Below, in pieces: positions 16,656 through 23,157 of a stretch of DNA of 32,880 nucleotides (positions are counted from its first letter, which is position 1; each line of letters starts with the position of its first letter). A model generated the notes under the pieces. The model was given only the letters and a program-made list of their open reading frames with translations, did no database searches and had not been told where the DNA came from. Made by a program: the position numbers and the translations under genes. This DNA comes from Gammaproteobacteria bacterium (lineage in GTDB: Bacteria; Pseudomonadota; Gammaproteobacteria; Arenicellales; Poriferihabitantaceae). Where the stretch lies: assembly GCA_026709505.1 (NCBI GenBank), contig JAPOSW010000029.1, forward strand, positions 1-32,880. Reading direction: 5' to 3'.

Positions 16656-17631
16656 GTTTGAGCAGGTGCTGGATCGGGCTGTCGAAATCCTGACAGAGAA
16701 TGTTCGTTCCAGCACGCTTTACCACGGACCGGAGGAGTTCGAGCAAGGCGTTCTTGACATGTTACGGGTTGCCGCTAGGGACAGCGGCTTTACCGTCTCT
16801 CCGACGTTCCACAAGCACGCTTTCCCAGATATCCGCGTCAATGGCTTTGGCGTGGAAGTGAAGTACACCATGCAAGACACTTGGCTCTCGGTAGGAAATA
16901 GCATCTTTGAGGGGATGCGCGACCCGAATGTGAGCAAGGTCTACGTAGTATTCGGCAAGATAGGCGGGACAGCCGAAGTCCGGTGGGGGCGCTACGAGGA
17001 GTCGATTACTCACGTTCGGGTGTCAAACTCTCCACGATTCGTTGTTGAAATGAGCGGCGAACGATCAGCGCTGTTCGGCCACTTGACAGTGACCTATGAC
17101 GAGTTTTCTGCGCTTGATGACGAATCGAAGATGCAGCACGTTCGGGAATACTCTCGCCACCGATTGAAGGATGGCGAACGGTTATGGTGGCTAGAGACTT
17201 CACACTCGCTTCCCGTCGCCGTCAGAGTCTACCGCACGCTTCCCAAGTGTGAGAAAAGGCAGCTGCGCACTGAGGCGACATTGTTATGCCCGGAGGTCGT
17301 GAAATCCGGTGCAAGCCGAGGGAAGTACGACCGGGCTGGCCTTTATCTCATCACGCAACACGGCGTATTCGCGCCGCAACTGCGCGATCTGTTCAGTGCC
17401 GGGAGTGTCGGTGCCCGTGGCGGGAAACGGGGACACAAGTACATCGTGGATGCGTTGAGGGGCATCGAGGAAGAAATGCTCCGCACCGCCGCCGATCTGG
17501 ACGGTGCCCTGTTTGAAGATTATTGGGGATTTCCGTGTTCACCCGCGGACCGTATTCGGCAATGGCTTGCGTTGGCTGACAGGTACGCGACCGATTGGGA
17601 GCCGCCCGGCGTCCTATTTACCTATGGCTAA
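16642..17631 (+). CDS. Type II restriction endonuclease, PD-(D/E)XK
   Basis: A 329-residue protein that probably starts at TTG 16642, overlapping the methyltransferase by 14 nt. The nuclease core reads FPDIRVNGFGVEVKYT: P62-D63, eight residues, then E72-V-K74, followed by QDTWLSVGNSIFEGMR. This matches the PD-(D/E)XK restriction fold. The rest (KGERLWWLE-like and GVFAPQLRDLFSAGS segments) gives no family I can name. Location directly after a C5 methyltransferase makes a type II R-M partner the best call; the recognition site is unknown. The last codons and stop (17629-17631) lie within the right inverted repeat of the transposon. Confidence 0.85.
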   Translation: MRQAEFEQVLDRAVEILTENVRSSTLYHGPEEFEQGVLDMLRVAARDSGFTVSPTFHKHAFPDIRVNGFGVEVKYTMQDTWLSVGNSIFEGMRDPNVSKVYVVFGKIGGTAEVRWGRYEESITHVRVSNSPRFVVEMSGERSALFGHLTVTYDEFSALDDESKMQHVREYSRHRLKDGERLWWLETSHSLPVAVRVYRTLPKCEKRQLRTEATLLCPEVVKSGASRGKYDRAGLYLITQHGVFAPQLRDLFSAGSVGARGGKRGHKYIVDALRGIEEEMLRTAADLDGALFEDYWGFPCSPADRIRQWLALADRYATDWEPPGVLFTYG

Positions 17632-17648
17632 TTTGGCTGGTAATTCCC
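17627..17648 (-). repeat. Right terminal inverted repeat, 22 bp
   Basis: Exact complement of the left repeat at 14676-14697. It contains the stop codon of the endonuclease gene, so the cargo is packed to the very end of the element. The target copy ATAACTTT follows. Confidence 0.95.
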
Positions 17649-17656
17649 ATAACTTT
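17649..17656. repeat. Target-site duplication, right copy (ATAACTTT)
   Basis: Identical to 14668-14675. On the minus strand these bases encode the KV... codons at which the host gene is cut. Confidence 0.92.
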
Positions 17657-17995
17657 TGCATGCGATGGATCTGCATCAAAGCCGTCATTCGCTTCTAGAC
17701 GGTCGTGGATAATCTGCAATGAATCTAATCCCTTGGATACTGCACTCAAGACCAATCCGACATTGAGTTCTGCAAACCGACCACTTGGCCTTCTTTTGAG
17801 TCGACACAAGCGCCTTACTTCGCTCAATTGATAATTCTTATCACTTCCAAATGCTTCAAGCCAGTTGACAGATAAGCCGCTCTCATTCTCGCGCAGACAA
17901 AAACCAGTACCACTCGCAGTCCCATCCTCGATAATCATACTAGGTTTGACGTACCGGACGATATGGTCGTTTGTGGGCAGGCCATCTTCCATCAT
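17657..17995 (-). pseudogene. 5' part of the transposon-interrupted 151-aa protein gene
   Basis: 113 codons starting MMEDGLPTNDHIVRYVKPSM, with FCLRENESGLSVNWLEAFG in the middle and ending DGFDADPSHA at the insertion point. With the 3' part at 14559-14675 it makes 151 residues. The ATG overlaps the stop of the 215-aa protein gene (17992-17995), so it is the last gene of a three-gene minus-strand operon. A short soluble protein is expected. I recognise the pattern SVNWLE...FA-LNVG...DPSHA as that of a conserved family without a known function. The insertion must abolish the normal C-terminal third. Confidence 0.85.
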
Positions 17996-18639
17996 TCGAT
18001 AAGTAGTGCAACTAGCCCGAATGCATTGATTTGCAGTAATACTCCTTGGATGGCGTCACGACCAGAAATACGGGAGACTTCTTTCTCGTTTTCGCGTTGA
18101 TTAAACATGACATACTGTGCCATGCCACCACCAAGAAACTGTAATCCGAGGTGATATCCTTTGCTGCCCTTCCAGATTGCACGGATATTGCCACTATCCG
18201 TCAGAACTAGACTTCCTTTTCGCAAGTTGGGATAGGCTGAAACAAAACGTCGGAAGTCCATTTCGGATGCCTCTCTCAGCATAAAGCCTTCCTGTATGGC
18301 TGCGTCTCGCAGGAATTCGATGCGTGATTTATAGAAGTCGGAATACTTTGAATTCCTGAGCAAGGTTTCATCGAATGTCGAGTCGTTGAACGACTCGACA
18401 ATTTCTTGTATCTGTAGATGGGTACTTTTTTGAAATTCAGATAACAGATAATTTATATCGTTATATCCATCAGAGTGGTTTGGGTTCGATATAACTGTTG
18501 GAGGATCGTCTTCGGATATTTCAATAGTTCCGCCTTTTACGCCAAGTTTTTCTATAATGGATGGTGGAAAGCTTCCTAGTCCTCCTCGGCTTCCAAAGCT
18601 ACCCGAATGTCCTGCCTCGGTTTTATGTTCAGTAAGCAT
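17992..18639 (-). CDS. 215-aa conserved protein, unknown function
   Basis: Residues about 1-60 are low-complexity and Gly/Ser-rich (SGSFGSRGGLGSFPP), followed by a helical part (DINYLLSEFQKSTHLQIQEI). The C-terminal half holds the best conserved-looking section: AYPNLRKGSLVLTDSGNIRA, WKGSKGYHLGLQFLGGG, then EVSRISGRDAIQGVLLQINA. I have seen such a tail next to the neighbouring 151-aa family but know no function. The start overlaps the true stop of the Gly-rich gene (TAATG), and its stop overlaps the next gene (ATGA), so the three are translationally coupled. It is the only gene of the three that is intact. Confidence 0.65.
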   Translation of the reverse strand: MLTEHKTEAGHSGSFGSRGGLGSFPPSIIEKLGVKGGTIEISEDDPPTVISNPNHSDGYNDINYLLSEFQKSTHLQIQEIVESFNDSTFDETLLRNSKYSDFYKSRIEFLRDAAIQEGFMLREASEMDFRRFVSAYPNLRKGSLVLTDSGNIRAIWKGSKGYHLGLQFLGGGMAQYVMFNQRENEKEVSRISGRDAIQGVLLQINAFGLVALLIE

Positions 18640-19227
18640 TACGCTTCTCCCATTTCATTTTCGAATAGCGGGATAAAATATACAAGTCCGCTTGCTCCCA
18701 TACTTCCATCTACACCTGATTCATAGCCTTGGCTGCCTTCCCCCCCCCTTACCTCCGTTGCCGATGGTTATTTCGAAATGGTCGCCAATTGACAAGCTAC
18801 CCAACTCAAAAATGAGTGTTTCACCAGGAAATCCTTTGCCGCCGTTGCCGCCGATTGATGCAATCTGGCCCTCTTTCGGTGGCATTTTACCACCTTGTCC
18901 TCCGTTGCCTCCATCGCCATGCTTGCATCCTTGTCCATGTATACCTGAAACAGGATTGCCTTGATCAATCCTTCCGCCGCCACCGCCAGATCCTCCATTT
19001 CCATCACTAGCTTCCCAAGTCTGTTGCTTCATTTGGACACGAGTTAACTCCCCTCAACTGCCCCCACCGCCGCCACCTGCGCCATAAAGGGCAAGACCTT
19101 CGACAACGAAAGAGCCGCCTCCGCCTCCTCCAGCTGCTCCACGGAGAATAAGCAACCCATTTGGAGAATCCCAAATCCATTCAAAAGAACCTGATTCTTG
19201 CAAGTGATGCAGTTTAGCTGTCGACAT
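18639..19227 (-). pseudogene. Gly-rich protein gene broken by a stop and a G-tract frameshift
   Basis: From ATG 19227 the frame encodes MSTAKLHHLQESGSFEWIWD, then LLILRGAAGGGGGGSF and a Gly run, and hits TGA at 19054-19056. The same frame continues past the stop as GELTRVQMKQQTWEASDGNG and many GGNGG repeats up to a G9 tract (18740-18748), where it shifts out of frame and ends at PRL. Reading eight G instead of nine gives EGSQGYESGVDGSMGASGLV and a stop that overlaps the ATG of the next gene. That fit makes the longer frame the ancestral one, about 195 residues. Gly-rich repeats of this kind occur in phage tail tips and surface proteins. A second possibility is separate ORFs at 19054-19227 and 18721-19032. 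Confidence 0.7.
18740..18748 (-). repeat. G9 homopolymer at the frameshift
   Basis: Nine C on the plus strand (G on the coding strand) within the Gly-rich gene. Loss of one unit restores the frame into the downstream gene overlap. It is either a slippage-prone on/off tract or a sequencing or mutation artefact. Confidence 0.6.
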
Positions 19228-19427
19228 AATTAAATCTTCTCAAGGAAATTATATACTTTAGTCACATTTGCCGCAGAATCGCACCCTGCCATTGTAGCCC
19301 CCGTGTTCGTCAGTGTAAACGGTTGCCCCCTGTATCCACGTTTTCCCTGATGAACGGCTGCAGGGTCTGGGCATCAGTGCCGGTTGCATCAGTCATCGGG
19401 CAAATGTGACTAAGGTATATAATTCCC

Positions 19428-19763
19428 CAAACAACAATGATCAGGTAGCGCATCAATGAAGGAATCGAATTCTGAAAAACCGTCGGTCTGCAAGCCTTGA
19501 AATGAAAATCGTAAATGTACGCATGATAAATTGCGTGTGGTTCGTGGCTTTCGCGTATCTTTGCAAGGGGTTGCGTTGCTCTTCTCCTGCTGCTTGCGTT
19601 TCCCGCTTGTTTGAGGGTCGCATAGATCCGAAAAACCGGCAGTGGCCCAGAGTTGTCACGGAGAATGATTCGATACAGGAGGTGTCTTCATTTTTTCGGA
19701 GCTACTCGCTTTGCATCATTTTCGGCAGGGTATTAAACCACAGACTTGAACCGATACCAGAAT
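19428..19763. repeat. 336-bp direct repeat, copy 2
   Basis: Nearly identical to 13341-13676. It includes the start codon region of the aminopeptidase gene (first 29 bases), which here is fused to unrelated DNA, so it is a displaced partial copy. Its right end lies 65 bases before the mazE start. Confidence 0.95.
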
Positions 19764-19788
19764 TCATGACTTCTATGTGAATAACCCG

Positions 19789-19805
19789 TGTATACCAGTG
19801 ATACA
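19789..19805 (+). promoter_or_regulatory. Short palindrome upstream of mazE
   Basis: TGTAT and ATACA arms are separated by 7 nt, 23 bases before the mazE start. MazE-type antitoxins usually repress their own operon through such sites, so an operator is possible. The arms are short. Confidence 0.25.
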
Positions 19806-19827
19806 TGTAACATTGCTTGAGACTGCG

Positions 19828-20046
19828 ATGTCGACCCCCGTTTCAAGATACGTACAGAAACACCGAGATGCCTTGCGTGCCGCCGGCTTGCGGCCTATTC
19901 AAATCTGGGTGCTGGATACGCGCCGTGAAGGTTTTGCCGCCGAATGTCGCTGTCAAGCCATACTCGTGGAAAAATCAGATCGTCAGAACACCGAACTGTC
20001 AGATTTCATGAATGCAGCGCTTTCTAATCTGGATGGATGGCACTGA
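19828..20046 (+). CDS. MazE-family (DUF3018-like) antitoxin
   Basis: A 72-residue protein starting MSTPVSRYVQKHRDALRAAG, then LRPIQIWVLDTRREGFAAEC, RCQAILVEKSD and the tail FMNAALSNLDGWH. This is the pattern of antitoxin MazE proteins with an N-terminal ribbon-helix region and a C-terminal toxin-binding tail. An upstream in-frame start at 19777 would add 17 residues without similarity, so I prefer 19828. The 3' end overlaps the toxin gene by 10 nt. Confidence 0.85.
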   Translation: MSTPVSRYVQKHRDALRAAGLRPIQIWVLDTRREGFAAECRCQAILVEKSDRQNTELSDFMNAALSNLDGWH

Positions 20047-20336
20047 GACGTGGCGATCTGGCTACTGTCGTCCTGTTAGAGAGCTATGGAAAACCGCGTC
20101 CGGCTCTCGTGATGCTTCCTATCACATCGACCATTGTTGATGCAGCGCTACTCCGTTTGGATATTCACCCATCATTAGGCAATGGGTTGGTGGCAAGCTC
20201 TCAAGTCATGCTGAATAAGCCGATGACAGTGAGTACTGACAAGATTGGAACCGTTTTTGGTCACATCGATGGCTCCACTATGGTTAGTGTAAACCGCTCG
20301 CTGGCACTGGTTTCGGGCTTTCTGGATGAAGGGTGA
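20037..20336 (+). CDS. MazF/PemK-family toxin with internal deletion
   Basis: A 99-residue protein: LRRGDLATVVLLESYGKPRP begins a MazF endoribonuclease, and PITSTIVDAALLRLDI, SSQVMLNKPMTVSTDKIGTV and MVSVNRSLALVSGFL continue it. Between KPRPALV and LPITST close relatives have about 14 more residues (a QSD...VTV-type strand and loop), which are absent here in frame. The deleted part belongs to the core beta sheet near the active site, so the toxin may be inactive or weakened. The overlap with mazE is normal for the pair. Confidence 0.82.
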   Translation: MALRRGDLATVVLLESYGKPRPALVMLPITSTIVDAALLRLDIHPSLGNGLVASSQVMLNKPMTVSTDKIGTVFGHIDGSTMVSVNRSLALVSGFLDEG

Positions 20337-20531
20337 GCATGTATAAATATGGTTGTTTCAGTCGAACGAGCTGTCGTAAGCAAGCATCATAAACGAGCCA
20401 TTTTCACGCCCCCAAAATTTCAGCATTTTTGAATTATGTCAAAGTGAGTAGCATGGGAGATCGTATAACAAATTTGAGAAGAAGTTTTATATGATAGACC
20501 TGAACAAGTTGAATTAAACGACAACATAAAT

Positions 20532-20702
20532 ATGAATCAAGCCGCAATAAGGAAACAGACACGCAGTTCAGGCGAGATCAAAAATCGCATACAAGTCAAG
20601 AATCCGGTCACAGACCGTTACGTTAAGATTGATACAACTACTGGCCTAATTATTGACCATAAAAAATCAAAAGGGCCTTACAAGGGTATCAGAAGGAAGT
20701 GA
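20532..20702 (+). CDS. Small basic conserved protein, copy B
   Basis: A 56-residue protein: IKNRIQVKNPVTDRYVKIDT is followed by GLIIDHKKSKGPYKGIRRK and a stop. It is strongly basic and has the look of an intact, conserved family; a degenerate copy lies at 14091-14282. The DNA similarity between the two copies includes the leader (AACAAG-TGAA--AAAC-ACAA). I have seen similar short proteins in many proteobacteria without an assigned role. It precedes the TIR-like gene by 134 nt; a functional link is only a guess. Confidence 0.6.
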   Translation: MNQAAIRKQTRSSGEIKNRIQVKNPVTDRYVKIDTTTGLIIDHKKSKGPYKGIRRK

Positions 20703-20836
20703 GACCTATTGAATAAATGCCACTGATCTACTCTCCATTATCAGAGGATGTGCTTGGGGCTATTAAAGGTTGTCTCTATCCTAAGTCTGCATTCCTGATG
20801 CGCCAACTTGGGGATCCTCCTTAACTTGATCAAGAA

Positions 20837-21322
20837 ATGTCAAATTTGGTTATCGAGATCTTTATAAATTCCGGTATTGCCATTAAAGATGCTACATCAT
20901 CAATAGGGAGCAAGGATTATCTGGAACGTATTCTTGAGATTATTCAGGGAACAGGGTTTGTCGCAGCATTATTTAGCGAGCACACAAGGCCGAATGCTTT
21001 TGCTAACATTGCTCTTGAACTTGGCTTTGCTGCGATGTGCGGAAAACCAATTATGGTAGTAAAGTCGAAAGAGGCTCAAGCACCTTCTGATCTTACTCGG
21101 ACAGACTGGATTGAATACAGTCCAAGGAACGCCGCAGGCTTTGAAGAAAAAATCAATCTTGCGATTAAGCAAATTTATGATCTGTCCGTTCATCAGGGGG
21201 ACATTCTGGAACTCGCACTTGAAGCTGAACGAACGGACTGTGCAATTGCATTAGAGCGGGCCCGGAAAGCTTTTCTTCTAACTAGGTTGAAGGATTATAT
21301 TGATCATGCCGACTATTCTTAA
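20837..21322 (+). CDS. TIR / deoxyribosyltransferase-like nucleotide-binding protein
   Basis: A 161-residue protein. The middle reads TGFVAALFSEHTRPNAFANI, then ALELGFAAMCGKPIMVVKS and LTRTDWIEYS. This beta-strand / N-x-x-x-E-L-G-x-A / G-K-P-I pattern is shared by TIR-like and nucleoside 2-deoxyribosyltransferase-like domains, in which the Glu of the ELG motif is the catalytic or base-contacting residue. The C-terminal part is helical (LELALEAERTDCAIALERAR). Such proteins act as NAD- or nucleotide-cleaving effectors in defence systems; that role is inferred from family and neighbourhood. It overlaps the following small frame by 17 nt. Confidence 0.55.
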   Translation: MSNLVIEIFINSGIAIKDATSSIGSKDYLERILEIIQGTGFVAALFSEHTRPNAFANIALELGFAAMCGKPIMVVKSKEAQAPSDLTRTDWIEYSPRNAAGFEEKINLAIKQIYDLSVHQGDILELALEAERTDCAIALERARKAFLLTRLKDYIDHADYS

Positions 21323-21431
21323 TTTACTGGAAACTTCCATCAAACCCGATAATGTAAACGACCTTTTCCGACAAATAGATGAGACTAAGTTGTTTATTCG
21401 TCAAGCGGAGCGCTCCCTAACACATGTTTGA
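21306..21431 (+). CDS. 41-aa frame overlapping the TIR-like gene
   Basis: ATG 21306 lies inside the end of the TIR-like gene and opens a 41-codon frame (MPTILNLLETSIKPDNVNDL, then DETKLFIRQAERSLTHV). The composition looks natural and helical, and the overlap suggests coupling. It may be the truncated N-terminus of a larger partner gene, since gene-free DNA follows directly. Confidence 0.4.
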   Translation: MPTILNLLETSIKPDNVNDLFRQIDETKLFIRQAERSLTHV

Positions 21432-21769
21432 CTTGAAATGATCTTTTTGGATTCTGTCTTTTTGCATACTTCAGGCATACGAAACCCTGCCGTTATAAAG
21501 CGTTCTTAAAATCGAACTCCAAAGACTACTAAGAAGCCACCGTGCTTTCTTGGGCATCAGATCCGTAATTTTTTTGATTGCCCAGCATGGTTGAGGCATT
21601 GACCAGTGCGTTATCTTGTATCTGGCATAACAGGGATCCTTTTACGATAAGCATTGAGGGGTTGTGCATCGGGTTTAGAGATTCGGAGACTGAAAAACGA
21701 AATCAAGATTCGGGGAGTTCTGCCAGAACTTGATCCAATAGCATTCAGAGTGTAGATTCTGAGTTTAAT
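21432..21769. other. Gap between convergent units
   Basis: 338 bases. The minus strand at about 21484-21600 reads WAIKKITDLMPKKARWLLSS in one frame without a start and may be a relic. At the right end (about 21735-21769) the DNA resembles 23118-23157, which marks the downstream limit of the duplicated ATPase unit. No terminator was recognised. Confidence 0.4.
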
Positions 21770-23065
21770 TCAAGCCCAAGTTAACTTGATATCTGGCGGC
21801 GGGTTGTCAGTAAGTTTTCTCAGATAATCTCCCAATGATGGTATTGGAATATGGTAGCTGCCTGGATTATCTCTTGACTCCATCAAAACCCCGGCATGCA
21901 AGGCGTCTGTCAGGAAGTCCTTCACAGGTTCTCCGCTTTTGGTTCTCGCATATTGGGCAATGTTGAGAATCTGATCTATATTCAGCAAGCCATCATTTTG
22001 ATCTGCGGCCAGCACCAGCTGCTTGTAAATCCAGGACTGGCCGGAGCATCTGCGAAGGATCATCCTGTAGTAGTCTTCCTTGCGATCCCGGGCGTTGTGA
22101 AGAGTCTGTTCAAGCCATTCATTCCTGATCTTGCCTCCATGTTCAACAATGACGCGAGAAGCAGCAACGGCTACGCGATTGATGTGCTGTGGCCAGCCTT
22201 GAGACAGCTCCGCCAGGCGCTCCACCCAGATCTCCCGTTCTTCCCCTGAACCAGAAAAGCCATAGGCTTCAAATACGCCCTTGACTACTTCCGAGGATTC
22301 CTCATGCGACAGCAGTTCAAGGTTCACCACCCGCTCGTCCGGAGGTCTTGAAAGACCTCGGCCACTCAGGACTTCCTCGGTATCACTCAAGCCAAAGAAG
22401 GCTGTTACGAGAGGAATGCCCTGGGTATTTCGATGCAGACAGTCTATTACCCCTTTGGTCATGTCATCCTTCACGGCATTCTGCGCTTCATCCACGAACA
22501 CGACGATATGGTAATTCCTAAGCAGTGGCTGTACATGCTGGAACAGCCCCTGGGGAGATTCTGCCGACTCCTTTTTGCCCAGGGATGCCCCGCTGACTGA
22601 AATGTCCCTGTAGGGTATTTCCCTGAGAAGCTGTCTGCCCTTCTCAATAGAGTTTTTCAGGGCGGCAGATATCCGGTCGCTGGCATGATTCAAGAGACGC
22701 TCGTTTTCTGCATTTGCAGCAGAGACCATAGACCGAACCACGGTATCTGGCCATTTCAGGCTCGATGGATCTACCAGTACCGCTATCCATGGGTCCTTGA
22801 AGGTTGAATGCTGGCGAACTGCCTCCATGCACTCCTGCATAAGTGCTGTCTTGCCGGCACCCGGAGATCCCTGGAATATCATGGTGCCTCCGCCAATGAC
22901 ATTGTCCCTGAGGTTCAATACGGCATCCTGAAAAACCCTGTATTCGTCATCGCGACCTCGAAAGAAGGCCTCACGTCCGGATTCGGCACGATCAGTGACT
23001 CTTAGCCATCTCTCCAAAGGCATTGGATCGGCAGGTGATGGTTTCGGAAAGAGTTTTTCATTCAT
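21770..23065 (-). CDS. AAA-family ATPase, distal tandem copy
   Basis: A 431-residue protein. I place the start at ATG 23065 (MNEKLFPKP), the same start as the paralogue; an upstream in-frame start at 23167 only reads through duplicated hsdR tail DNA. Walker A is GSPGAGKT (66-73) and Walker B is VVFVDEAQ (188-195), followed by FFGLSDTEEVLSGRG (sensor region) and a C-terminal winged-helix-like part ending SYHIPIPSLGDYLRKL. This is the layout of AAA_16/ORC-like ATPases. Residues 1-95 and about 280-420 are nearly identical to the neighbour at 23158-24468, while about 95-185 differ strongly. It is the last gene of the type I R-M operon. Confidence 0.85.
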   Translation of the reverse strand: MNEKLFPKPSPADPMPLERWLRVTDRAESGREAFFRGRDDEYRVFQDAVLNLRDNVIGGGTMIFQGSPGAGKTALMQECMEAVRQHSTFKDPWIAVLVDPSSLKWPDTVVRSMVSAANAENERLLNHASDRISAALKNSIEKGRQLLREIPYRDISVSGASLGKKESAESPQGLFQHVQPLLRNYHIVVFVDEAQNAVKDDMTKGVIDCLHRNTQGIPLVTAFFGLSDTEEVLSGRGLSRPPDERVVNLELLSHEESSEVVKGVFEAYGFSGSGEEREIWVERLAELSQGWPQHINRVAVAASRVIVEHGGKIRNEWLEQTLHNARDRKEDYYRMILRRCSGQSWIYKQLVLAADQNDGLLNIDQILNIAQYARTKSGEPVKDFLTDALHAGVLMESRDNPGSYHIPIPSLGDYLRKLTDNPPPDIKLTWA

Positions 23066-23157
23066 GTATGGACTGCTCCCCATGCGCGGTTGAAAAAGTG
23101 TCTTGTCGCCTTGTGTGTTAGTCCAGTAGTATTCGGAGTATAGACCCTGCCTTAAGT
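23066..23157 (-). repeat. Relic of the hsdR 3' end between the two ATPase genes
   Basis: Just upstream of the distal ATPase start the DNA (AAGGCGACAAG..., TTTTTCA.CC, GTCCATACATGAACG) resembles the last about 45 bases of hsdR that precede the proximal ATPase. Hence a unit covering the hsdR end, the ATPase gene and about 35 bases behind it was duplicated in tandem. Confidence 0.7.

Larger units (their letters stand above)
14676..17648 (+). mobile_element. IS1595-like transposon carrying a restriction-modification pair
   Basis: A 2973-bp element bounded by 22-bp perfect terminal inverted repeats and 8-bp duplications. It holds three plus-strand genes in a tight operon: transposase (14770-15663), C5-cytosine methyltransferase (overlap 4 nt) and a PD-(D/E)XK endonuclease (overlap 14 nt), whose stop codon lies inside the right repeat. 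The interior is visibly more GC-rich than its surroundings. The insertion splits a minus-strand gene whose frame is restored by excision. Together this shows that the R-M genes are cargo that arrived with the element. The transposase appears inactivated. Confidence 0.93.

Noticed and set aside
18692..18964. Pro-rich plus-strand frame of 90 codons
   Set aside because: Pro-rich reading of the complement of the Gly-repeat gene; no independent support.
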